From Callorhinus ursinus (taxonomy: Eukaryota; Chordata; Mammalia; Carnivora; Otariidae): 64,000 nt of DNA. The DNA lies in assembly GCF_003265705.1 (NCBI RefSeq), contig NW_020312827.1, positions 21,209,270 to 21,273,269 of the forward strand, read 5' to 3'. Below are positions 55,936 to 64,000 of this stretch, piece after piece. The notes beneath the pieces were generated by a model. That model was given only the letters and a program-made list of their open reading frames with translations. It did not search any database and was not told where the DNA came from. A program made the translations under genes and the position numbers. Numbering within the stretch: position 1 is the stretch's first letter; every line of letters starts with the position of its first letter.

Positions 55936-57199
55936 GACCTTCTAGTTTTCCGTTTTTCGGCTGCATGACATTGGCAAATATAGTTTGTTTTTATAATATA
56001 AGATATGAATGTCAGTTGTAGCGTTTTATATTTCTGACCAGAGCTGATGAAATCTGAAACAGATAGTGCTTTAAATCTTAATAAATGATATTGGCAAGGG
56101 GGTAGGGCAGCTTAGAGGCCCATTTCACAGAAAAATAAGTATTTTGAAAAGATGCCATTTTTGTCTACAGGCAAAAACAAATAACAAAACAAAAAATCAC
56201 TCCCATCACAAGTATGTATTTTTAGCTGCATTAATAATGCCATAAATGGCTTTCTGAAGTCTTTGACCACATCTATGTGCACATGTTTTTCTTTTACCCC
56301 ATTGTACCTGTCAGCTTTAATTTTAAAAGTGAGGCCACACAATTCCATTTCTCTGACTTCTGCCCTTAATGCTGCTGCCTTATAAGGAATGAGCAGCTGG
56401 TGGGGGGGAAAGGTCAAAGCGTGCACATACCTGCCCAGGAACAAAGTGGAAGCCAAAAGGTCTAATTTTAGCCTTCTTTCTCTTGGGAATAACCTAACAG
56501 TCACTAACAGGAATTGTTTTGGAATTAATAAACAACATACTGTAAGGTATGAGTCATTAAAAAAAAACATGATTTTCATATGATGTTGAGTGGAAATAGC
56601 AGAAGGATTGAGTTATCAGTGAAAAATGCTGAGGTTAGAGTCTTTTGAAGCCAAAATAAAAAAATATATCCCAGCAGATTTGGAGCTTGACTTTTGAGAA
56701 ACAGTAAAACTAATGAATCTCAAACACTAACCTAGAATGCAACCTGTTTTTAGTCTTTCTGATTTTCTTATGTGTATGTTTTAAGCTGGTTAAAATAGTA
56801 CTATCACCTTTCAAGTAGTTTTACAAGATTTTGGTTCATCTGTAGAATTTGCTTTAAATCCCATTTGATGGCATCTTTTATCCATTCAAATCCTCTGCTA
56901 ACCACGGATGCATCTATCAGTGGAATAAGAACAACACATTTTGGTGTATATTTTTTTCATTATAAGTTCTTCTGCAATCAGAGAGTCTTATACAAACCAA
57001 ATAGGAAGAAATTCCAGAGGAAAGAGAATATGTATTAAATATTTTTTAACCTGGTTTTCATGGGCCTGCTACCTAATAACTTTAGCACATTCTGACTTCT
57101 TTTGGAAAATAAATCCATGGCAGGTTGTTTACTTTCCAGTTAACTAAGCCTTTCTTATTGAGTTGGATTAGCTAAACCTATTTACTTTCTTAAATTAAA
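55936..57199. other. Repeat-free block, possible conserved non-coding element at 56110-56585
   Basis: No transposon recognised. 56110-56585 contains 'GCATTAATAATGCCATAAAT' and other complex text, and an open minus-strand frame of 155 codons (56112-56579). The frame has no domain or splice context that I recognise, so a conserved non-coding element or chance is more likely than a gene. Confidence 0.3.
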
Positions 57200-57580
57200 A
57201 AATCCATCACAAAATACTTCAACTCGTAGTATACAGACATCACAATGACGGACGTTCCTGTACCCACAACCTAGATTTAGCAGATGGTGACATTTTGCCA
57301 TATTTTAATGAAATTGTTGTATATTGTTAGAATCCTTAACCATATCCCTTTCCTTCTCACAATCTTTATTTGTGACCACTATCCTGTATCATTCTTGTGG
57401 GTATATTTATACTTTTACTATTTATGTATGCATTCATAACTTGTTTCCGTGTTCTTTACATTTTTCATCCCTACATGTTTGGAAGTGTGCATCCTGTTTC
57501 TGTTATTTGGGTACCTACTTTGAAACCATAACGTCTACTTACAGCATACAGTACTAGTATCTCTCTCCTGAGACATTAAA
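57200..57580 (-). mobile_element. Old L1 3' UTR fragment (probable)
   Basis: 'TGACATTTTGCCATATTTTA', 'TTTACTATTTATGTATGCAT' resemble antisense 3' UTR sequence of old L1M elements. Diverged. Confidence 0.5.
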
Positions 57581-57748
57581 ATTTCACTCTCTTCACTCAC
57601 CCCATTTTGCGTGTTAGAATTTATCTAGCTTTAGTTACATATTGTTCTTAAACATTCTTATGCTAATTACTGTTGTTAATCCTGATGCTTATTTAGATTT
57701 ACCCACATATTTACCATTTTCATTGCTCATCATTGTCCTTGTGGCCCG

Positions 57749-57773
57749 GTCTTTTTTTTTTTTTTTTTTTTTT
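57749..57773. repeat. Poly(T) tract
   Basis: About 22 or more T residues with no SINE attached; may mark a lost retroposon tail or an L1 internal tract. Confidence 0.8.
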
Positions 57774-57809
57774 GGTCTGGGCTCAGTTTTTTTCTTACTG
57801 GAAAGCATT

Positions 57810-58337
57810 GTTTGGTAGTTCGTCCAGTGAATGGTAAATTCTCTGTCTTGGAAATGTCTTTTATTTTGTCTTAATTATGAAATGGTTCTTTACTTGAATA
57901 GAGAATTGTAGGCGGACAGTTTTTTGCCAGTGTATTTTGCAGTTTTACTATTTTTATATGTTTGTTATAGACTTATTTTTATTTATTCTGCTTGGTTCTC
58001 TCTACGATTCTTTAATCCCAGAATCCCAGTTCTAAAGAATTTTTGATCATCATATCTTTTAAAATTGCTTCTCTCTATTTTTAGCCAAATAATAAAATGT
58101 CCATTAGCCACATGTTGGAATTTTTCATCCTAACCTTAATATACCTTCACTGCTCTTTAGTGTTTTTTTATTTTTTATCTTTTTATCCCATGCTGCATTC
58201 TATGTAATTTCTTTAGACAGTTCCTCCAGTTTACCAGTTCTTTTTTCAGCAGTCTCTAATCTAAAACCTAGCTATTGAAATGTTAGTAGTAATGACTTAT
58301 TTTTCATTTCTACAAGTTCTTTGTTTTGTTTTCTATT

Positions 58338-58384
<47 letters not shown>

Positions 58385-58400
58385 TTTAAATAACTGAAAG
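57810..58400 (-). mobile_element. Old L1 5' region, antisense
   Basis: 'GAATAGAGAATTGTAGGCGG', 'GTATTTTGCAGTTTTACTAT', 'TTATTTATTCTGCTTGGTTC', 'AATTGCTTCTCTC' and 'TCATTTCTACAAGTTCT' follow the antisense 5' part of old L1M in order. It ends in a (GT)n tract at 58343-58383. Confidence 0.65.
58343..58383. repeat. (GT)n microsatellite
   Basis: A pure GT tract of about 20 units. Confidence 0.95.
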
Positions 58401-58792
58401 CTTATAGGTTCCTTCAGTTATTCTAATACCTTAAATTGTGGGGGTGCCAATCTTCTGGGTTTTTTGGGGGTTGTTTTGTTTTTGGTTTTTTTTGGTAGAC
58501 TCTTACTCATACTGAACATTTCCTTGTGTGTTTTGTAATTATTGCTTGTGAGTTATCTAAATGGGAATTTTACATAACCTGGCTTGTGAAAGTTTTCCTT
58601 AAAGCAGTCTTATGTTTCCTTCTTCATATGCCTGAGAGGAATCCCCAACCCAAGACCGATTTTAAAATGTTAATTTCTTACATGTAGCACTCATATACTG
58701 TGCAAGCAGTGTACATTTTTACTCCAAACCAGTGTACAACATAGGAGCCCTGGTCAGATCAGAGATGAGCTTTCTTATCATCTCTTCGGGGC
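58401..58792. other. Unassigned sequence
   Basis: Possibly more old L1; not shown. Confidence 0.3.
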
Positions 58793-58802
58793 AGGAAAGA
58801 TC

Positions 58803-59016
58803 TTTTTTTTTTTTTTTTTAAGAGCACATGTGCCAGCAGGGGAGGAGGGGTGGTGATGGGTGGGTGGTGGAGGGGCAGAGGGAGAAAGAGAATCATCAGC
58901 AGGCTCCACACCCAGCGTGGAGCCGGTCGTGGAGCTCGATCTCATGACCCTAAGATCATGTCGTGAGATGAAATCAAGAGTCTGATACTTAACCAACTGA
59001 GGCACCCAGGTGCCCT
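58803..59016 (-). mobile_element. SINEC, older variant
   Basis: A minus-strand SINE of the 'AAATCAAGAGTCTGATAC' type, with the CT body replaced by a GGTGGTG-rich segment. Target duplications AGGAAAGATC (58793-58802) and AGGAAAGATC (59017-59026). Confidence 0.94.
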
Positions 59017-59067
59017 AGGAAAGATCATTTGAAGGATCCTATTCACTAATGGTGCAGCCCAGCAGGG

Positions 59068-59240
59068 TTATTCAGAGTTTTGTATGTGTAGGACCAGCAG
59101 CATCAGCATTACCTGGGAGCTTGTTAGAGATGCAGATTCCCCGACCTGCTGAGTCAGACTCTCTGGACGTAGACTGAGGAATCTAGGTTTTAATCAGCCC
59201 TCTCAGTGATCCTTATGGATGCTAAAGTGTGGGAAGTATA
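59068..59240 (+). mobile_element. MER5A-like hAT MITE
   Basis: 'GGACCAGCAGCATCAGCATT', 'ACCTGGGAGCTTGTTAGAGA', 'TGCTGAGTCAGACTCTCTGG' follow MER5A in sense order. Ends are eroded. Confidence 0.9.
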
Positions 59241-59731
59241 GACTTAGAGATGGTTCCAACTTCATGCAAAAATCTCAGTTCCAGCTTGCTTTCTCATTTA
59301 GGCATCAAGACCTTGTTTCCTGTCAGTTAATGGGCATTAAAATCCCAAACTCTAGCTGTTGGGGCCTATCCTCAGGTTTGATAGACCTCCCCCCAATCCT
59401 TTCCCCACCACAAGGTCTGCCGCAACAACAACTTGTTTGTCCATCTCAGGTTGTCATTTTACTCTGTGCATTCAGGGACATCTTGTTTTTCTTATGAACT
59501 CAACCGTGTTTTATTTAGAATATCAAGGTGTGTTCAGTAAGAAGACTTCTAGCATAGCTAGAGTCCTCTTACTGCCAGAAGACTTAGCTAAATTGTTCAT
59601 GTTGTATACTGATATTTATCTTGAATAGTGAATACACATTGTGATTTGTTTTAAATTTGGAAACTGAGAATAGATATGTGGCCCTCAATTTTCCCTGTAT
59701 AATTACCTGATAATCCCAGGTTCTTTAAATC

Positions 59732-59734
<3 letters not shown>
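59241..59734. other. Unassigned sequence
   Basis: Overlapping + strand frames of 92 and 89 codons (59219-59628) have no recognisable domain. No transposon recognised. Confidence 0.3.

Positions 59735-59773
<39 letters not shown>
59735..59773. repeat. (AC)n microsatellite
   Basis: A pure AC tract of about 19 units. Confidence 0.95.
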
Positions 59774-59777
<4 letters not shown>

Positions 59778-59920
59778 ATATGGGAATAAAAACTGAAGCA
59801 AAGGTATTGACATAGTATCTTTTATAGAGTCAAAATAGGAGTGTTGAATACTTAAAGATCTTGCATATTATAAAATGGAATCAAGAGAATTGCTCTTGAA
59901 AACATTTAATGTGTCTTGGA

Positions 59921-60112
59921 ATGTAAGCTAAGTGCTTTACATGTGTCATCTAATAAAATCCTTAGAAACAGTCCATTCCCATTTCATAGCTGAGAAAGTT
60001 AAAGTATGGAGAGTGTAGGTCTCTGGCCCAGATCACATGGCTATTAACTGAAGTGGAATTTGAACCAATGCAGCCCAAGAGAGCTGATGCTTTAACCAAT
60101 ACACCACACTTC
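59921..60112 (-). repeat. MIR SINE relic
   Basis: 'AAGTGCTTTACATGTGTCAT', 'CCCATTTCATAGCTGAGAAA', 'GTGGAATTTGAACCAATGCA', 'GATGCTTTAACCAATACACC': nearly full antisense MIR. Confidence 0.88.
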
Positions 60113-60159
60113 CTTTTAGGAAAGAAAAACAGCATTTTGAACAAACATGGTTTGTCTGT

Positions 60160-60345
60160 CATGCTAAGCCCTTTCACCCATTTCCTATTTAATGCTTACA
60201 ACAGTCCTACAAGTAGTTACTCCCAGTCACCCCACCCTTTTATGGTTTTTAAGACATGGTGCTCACCTAAGTTAAGTATTTTGCCCAAGGGAATCAGAGT
60301 TGAATTTGAACCTAAGTCTATTTGCTGCCAAAAATCCTCCCTACG
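60160..60345 (-). repeat. Second MIR SINE relic, adjacent
   Basis: 'TAAGCCCTTTCACCCATTTC', 'GTATTTTGCCCAAGGGAATC', 'TTGAATTTGAACCTAAGTCT': another antisense MIR, less than 50 bp from the previous one and in the same orientation. Confidence 0.8.
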
Positions 60346-60679
60346 GTTGGTAGGCTGGCTTACTTAGTTCAAAATTTGTTCTTCTGTGGTTATAATATAG
60401 TTTATTGATTGCAAAATTACCAACCCAACTATTGGAAGTTTTGTTTAGGGGACGGAGTAATATCCACTGGGGCCCTGTGATTAACAGAAAACATCATTGG
60501 ACTAAGAAGTCTGAACAAAATAATCTTTGTTTTATTGACTAGGGTGGTAGGGCTGTTTATTATGTCACCTATTCTTCCTGGCTTTCAGTTTGCTCTTGTT
60601 TGTTTTTAAACTACATCCTCTCTACATGTTTTTATAGCTCTGATACTCCCATTCAATACTAGTAGTTCATGATAATTTA
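60346..60679. other. Unique-looking sequence
   Basis: Nothing recognised. Confidence 0.4.
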
Positions 60680-60688
60680 CTTTTTTCT

Positions 60689-60881
60689 TTTTTTTTAAGA
60701 TTTTTTTATTTATTTGACAGAGAGAGACACAGCGAGAGAGGGAACACAAGCAGGGGGAGTGGGAGAGGGAGAAGCAGGCTTCCTGCAGAGCGGGGAGCCC
60801 CATGCGGGGCTTGATCCCTGGACCCTGGGATCAGGGCCTGAGCCGAAGGCAGACGCCTAACGACTGAGCCACCCAGGCGCC
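60689..60881 (-). mobile_element. SINEC, full length
   Basis: A minus-strand SINE of the young type ('AAGGCAGACGCCTAACGAC'). Target duplication is the low-complexity CTTTTTTC (60680-60687 and 60882-60889). Confidence 0.95.
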
Positions 60882-60889
60882 CTTTTTTC

Positions 60890-61190
60890 AACAACAGACA
60901 GTTAAGTCTTAATGATACAATCTTACTTTCCTGCTCTTTCCTCAGAGAGACTCCATTTAGTATTTTTGTGATGTATAATGATGTAAATTTGAAACATTCA
61001 TAGCTGATGTCGGGAGAACTAAAGTAAACTTGTCATCTCACATGATGACCTCCGGCTGTTTGCTTCTTAAGAATCTCATTATCATCAGTCATCATGACTG
61101 GAAATGCAAGCACTTGATTGTTAAAATCCTTATATCAGAGAAAGAAATCATTGAATTTGGGTGATTTAGCATAACAGAGAAAAATGCAGA
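60890..61190. other. Unique-looking sequence
   Basis: Nothing recognised. Confidence 0.4.
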
Positions 61191-61413
61191 TTGTAAGTCC
61201 GTCTTGGATTAGATGTCCAGTTTTGCTAATTCCCAGTCATGGAGGTGAGTTTCTCTCCCAGCCTGTTTTCTCCTCTGTAAAATGGGGAAAATAATAGTCT
61301 CTACATAATTGGGTGAGGATTAAATGAGCAAATGCATGAACACCTTCAGTGCAGTGTCTCCTTAGTTCAAAATTACTTAGTTCAAAATAAGTAAGCACTC
61401 ATTAATCTTAGCT
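61191..61413 (+). repeat. MIR SINE relic
   Basis: 'CCTGTTTTCTCCTCTGTAAA', 'GGGTGAGGATTAAATGAGCA' and 'AGTAAGCACTCATTAATCTT' form a sense MIR. A 15-bp duplication (CTTAGTTCAAAAT) is inside. Confidence 0.85.
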
Positions 61414-61619
61414 CTTATTGTCATTGTCATCATGATGATTCCTGTTAAGCATCTTTCCTTTATATTATAGCTCCCACTGAATGAACTATCAGGGAAGTAA
61501 AAATGTGATACTGAAATTGATACAAATTTTTTAGTTGTGTTAAATAATTTTTTGAGTCTGGTTCCTACGCTGTTCTCATCAGCAAGAGTAAAGTTGAACA
61601 GGACACAGGAAAACCGTTC
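61414..61619. other. Unique-looking sequence
   Basis: Nothing recognised. Confidence 0.4.
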
Positions 61620-61637
61620 TAAGTGAAGTACATTTGT

Positions 61638-61839
61638 GGGGTGCCTGGGTGGCTCAGTCGGTTTAGCGTCTGCCTTTGGTTAAGCGTCTGCCTTCGGCTC
61701 AGGTCATGATCCAGGGTCCTGGGATGGAGCCTCACGTCGGGCTCCCTGCTCAGTGGGGAGCCTGCTTCTCCCTCTCCTGCTCCCCTGCTTGTGTTCCCTC
61801 TCTCACTGTCAAATAAATAAATAAAATCTTAAAAAAAAA
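61638..61839 (+). mobile_element. SINEC, young, with an 18-bp duplication in its head
   Basis: A + strand SINE flanked by identical TAAGTGAAGTACATTTGT (61620-61637 and 61840-61857). Its A-box region is duplicated: GTTTAGCGTCTGCCTTTG (61661-61678) is followed by GTTAAGCGTCTGCCTTCG (61679-61696). The tail is AAATAAATAAAATCTT plus poly(A). Confidence 0.97.
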
Positions 61840-61890
61840 TAAGTGAAGTACATTTGTAGTCAGTCCCATTGGTTAGCAGTTGTTGCTGTT

Positions 61891-62430
61891 CAAGTTATCC
61901 TTGAACAACATGGGTCTACGTATACATGGATTTTTTTTTTTTTGGTCAGTACAGTACTGTAAATATATTTTCTCTCCCTTATGACTTTCTTAATGTTTTC
62001 TTTTCTGTAGCCTACTTTATTATTAGAATATAGTATATCATACATGTAACATACAGAATAGGTGTTGCTCGGCTGTTTATGTTATCTGTTGGGCTTCTGG
62101 TCAACAGGGGGAGTCAGAAGTTATATGTGGGTGTTTGACTGTTCAGGGGTCAGTGCTCCCCTAACCCTGGTGTCGTTCAGAGGTCAATGTTCAGGGGTCA
62201 GGGTCAGTGCCCCTAACTCTGGTGTCGTTCAGAGGTCAATGTTCAGGGGTCAGTGCCCCTAACCCAGGTGTCGTTCAGAGGTCAATGTTCAGGGGTCAGT
62301 GCCCCTAACCCAGGTGTCGTTCAGAGGTCAATGTTCAGGGGTCAGTGCCCCCCTAACCCAGGTGTCGTTCAGATGTCAATGTTCAGGGGTCAGTGCCCCT
62401 AACCCAGGTGTCTTTCAGAGGTCAACTGTA
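61891..62430. mobile_element. Tigger-type DNA transposon relic (Tigger7/MER44-like)
   Basis: The left end 'CAAGTTATCCTTGAACAACA' and the right end 'CGTTCAGAGGTCAACTG', followed by TA, are inverted counterparts of a TcMar-Tigger terminal repeat. The interior has 'GTACAGTACTGTAAATATAT' and 'TTCTGGTCAACAGGGGGAGT'. No transposase frame. The right terminal repeat has been amplified into a minisatellite (62141-62420). Confidence 0.72.
62141..62420. repeat. 46-bp minisatellite made from a transposon end
   Basis: GTTCAGGGGTCAGTG begins at 62141, 62189, 62241, 62287, 62333 and 62381, so there are six units spaced 48, 52, 46, 46 and 48 bases. Each unit has CCCCTAACCCAGGTGTCGTT and CAGAGGTCAATGTTCAGG. 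Units differ by a few substitutions and small insertions. The 66-codon frame over it is an artefact. Confidence 0.96.
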
Positions 62431-63164
62431 CAGCCTTTCCATATTTAAGCTTGTGCTGTTTAGCCTCCCAGGCTGCGAAGTGTTCTTACATAAATTGAGA
62501 CAATCTGTCTCTCAGTCCTATACACCAGTGGGCCTGTCTGCTGCTGTCACTTCTAAGCAATTGACTCTTGGGGTTGTGCTTCTGTGTCCCAATAGCATTT
62601 CTCCTGGCCGCTTTTCTCAGTTTCCCGCATCTCCTCACCATGGGGCAAATGGGTAGCTGTTCAGTTTTCATCAGTCCTTTTGACATGTTCAGTGCTAAGA
62701 AGCCAAGCTGTTTGGCTGTTGGCTGATTGCATATCTCTGGGTTTTACTCTTAGAGCTCTTCAATGGCTATCCCCGGGAACTGGCTAGCCCAGAAGAGCGA
62801 GCGCTGACAAAAGCAGTATTTGATGGATCCTGGTTGTCCCCTGGATTTTGATGCTAAGCTCTCTACATTTTTAGTGTCGTGGCAACATTATTATTTGACC
62901 TCATATTGTTGAATGGCAGGTTTTAGTTCTATGCTGTTGCTAGTTTATGTGACTATAGAGGTTCCCCATTATAAATGATATTTAATCTTTGTATCTAAAA
63001 TCTGATTTTTGGATCATAGCACTGGGATGATTTCTTGCACATTTCTTGCAAATTTATTCCAAACCTAATTAATGTCATTTATTACTATTTCTCATATATT
63101 TATTATTTATTATGCACTAATCCTTGAGGAAGCAAATCCAAGTAAGATATATGATCTTTCTAGG
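62431..63164. other. Repeat-free sequence containing the candidate exon
   Basis: Slightly higher G and C and more CpG than most of the window up to about 62880. No transposon recognised. It holds the exon-like segment at 62757-62858. Confidence 0.4.
62757..62858 (+). other. Candidate terminal coding exon (unconfirmed)
   Basis: A pyrimidine-rich 'CTCTGGGTTTTACTCTTAG' ends at about 62753 and is followed by a frame of about 32 codons reading ELFNGYPRELASPEERAL and then TKAVFDGSWLSPGF and a TGA stop. The other two frames stop earlier. Four CpGs lie close together (CCCCGGGA, GAGCGAGCGCT), unusual in this CpG-poor window and suggestive of selection. I do not recognise the peptide. No clear donor follows, and I see no strong polyadenylation signal close by, so a terminal exon, a pseudogene scrap or chance all remain possible. 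Confidence 0.3.
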
Positions 63165-63265
63165 ATTAGTTACACAGGTGTACACTTGGTAATAATTCGT
63201 TGAACTGTACATTTGATAGCTTTCTTTGTGCACTTTATACTTCTTACTAAAAAAGTTAAAAAAAA
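63165..63265 (+). mobile_element. L1 3' end
   Basis: 'AATTCGTTGAACTGTACATT', 'GTGCACTTTATACTTC' and an A-tail match the end of an old sense L1. Confidence 0.7.
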
Positions 63266-63269
63266 AAAG

Positions 63270-63900
63270 ATGTGGTCTGACCTCAAAGAATTTATAGTTG
63301 AGTAGGAAAGCAGACATGTAAATTAGTGATTTTTAAGTAGTGTTGAATGCTATTACATGAGCAGATTTCTGTGGAAGCACAGAGAAAAGTCACCTATACT
63401 AAGGATTTATGAGAAAATTCTTTGAAGAGATGACACTATACCAGAGTTTTAAAGGTTAAGTAGTAGTTATCCATGCAAAGAAAGGCATTCAGAAGAGAAG
63501 GAGCAGGATTATGAAAACAAGACCTCATGAAGCAGCCTGCCTGGGTGGGACAGGGTGCTCTATGGTTGGAGGTAGTCATGGGAGCTGAAATTAGGCTACT
63601 TCTATTGAACAAGATCTGTAGAGACCCTGGATATTAACCTGAAGAGTTTAAGGATAGAACAATTAAATAGTAATAATTAAGGTTTAGTCATGGGAAGGGG
63701 AATTCTCAAAAGATACTGAGAGTGAGTGACAAAAGGATAAGAGAGACTTTTGGAGAGCACTGTCACGTCAGTCAAGGAAAGGTAAGTCTCCAGGGTGGGA
63801 ATGTGATCAGGAGTGTCACATGCTGCAAAGATCCCCAATAAGATAGGAATAGAAAGCTATCCATTGGCTTCAGCAATATATGGAGGTGATGTAATGCTGC
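63270..63900 (-). repeat. L2 relic
   Basis: 'GACCTCAAAGAATTTATAGT', 'GAAAATTCTTTGAAGAGATG', 'AAAGAAAGGCATTCAGAAGA', 'AAGACCTCATGAAGCAGCC' follow antisense L2 over more than 500 bp. The end beyond 63660 is uncertain. Confidence 0.7.
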
Positions 63901-64000
63901 TATAATTATATAGAACAAAATAAACTATATTACCTCTGAGTAAGTCATTTTGTTACTTGTCCTCTTTTTTCATCCTTTTTTAACTACCTCAGTTTTTTCC

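Noticed and set aside
1742..61839. tRNA-like heads in 24 places as tRNA genes
   Set aside because: Each is the head of a SINEC with CT-rich body, A-tail and target duplications. None is a functional cloverleaf tRNA gene by context.
62141..62420. Regularly spaced repeats resembling a CRISPR array
   Set aside because: Whole units are near-identical with no unique spacers, and the genome is mammalian. It is a minisatellite.
1..64000. A new defence, biosynthetic or other multi-gene system
   Set aside because: There are no adjacent long frames, no operon-like spacing and no recognisable protein domains other than L1. The window is ordinary mammalian non-coding DNA.

Overview
This is a stretch of mammalian nuclear DNA, almost entirely non-coding. 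It is AT-rich and CpG-poor and is packed with carnivore-specific tRNA-derived SINEs (SINEC/Can-SINE): 24 copies have the 'CGCCTGGGTGGCTCAG' head, a CT-rich middle and an AAATAAATAAAATCTT tail. Carnivore-type LINE-1 3' ends are also present. The dog-type SINEC_Cf subfamily and the cat-type variant are not seen, so I infer an arctoid caniform (bear, seal or mustelid group). The subgroup is an inference.

No protein-coding gene can be supported with confidence. The open frames are short (the longest is 168 codons) and are explained by repeats, low complexity or chance. The best coding-like segment is a possible exon on the + strand near 62757-62858, with a good splice acceptor, CpG-containing sequence and a 32-codon frame ending in a stop. 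Two weaker exon-like segments lie at 39971-40126 and 46826-46876.

Layout. 0-5.4 kb: a truncated L1 plus SINE at one target site, an old SINE, a decayed sense-strand L1 (3541-5100) and a truncated SINE. 5.4-10.8 kb: mostly unique AT-rich DNA with one MIR, one SINE and an L1 3' end. 10.8-11.7 kb: an MLT1 LTR and a SINE nested inside a SINE. 12-17 kb: an old antisense L1, broken by a younger L1 3' end and three SINEs. 17.7-18.8 kb: an antisense L1 ORF2 fragment split by a SINE. 19.65-33.35 kb: a 13.7-kb SINE-free stretch holding L2, MIR and DNA-transposon relics and much unique sequence. 33-36 kb: a dense SINE cluster, including two SINEs inserted one after the other at the end of an antisense L1. 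36.8-44.7 kb: three MLT1 LTRs, a carnivore ERV solo LTR and several L2/MIR relics. 44.7-51 kb: unique sequence with L1, L2 and MIR remnants. 51-62 kb: SINEs, a fifth MLT1 LTR with a perfect 5-bp target duplication, hAT relics and antisense L1 pieces. 61.9-62.4 kb: a Tigger-type DNA transposon whose terminal repeat has grown into a 46-bp minisatellite. 62.4-64 kb: unique sequence with the candidate exon, then L1 and L2 tails.

All six recognisable LTRs (five MLT1, one ERV) are on the minus strand. LTRs inside introns are usually antisense to the host gene, so this fits an intron of a + strand gene, in agreement with the strand of the candidate exon near 62.8 kb. This remains inference. I saw nothing that looks like a new multi-gene system; the interest lies in transposon nesting, satellite birth and possible conserved elements.
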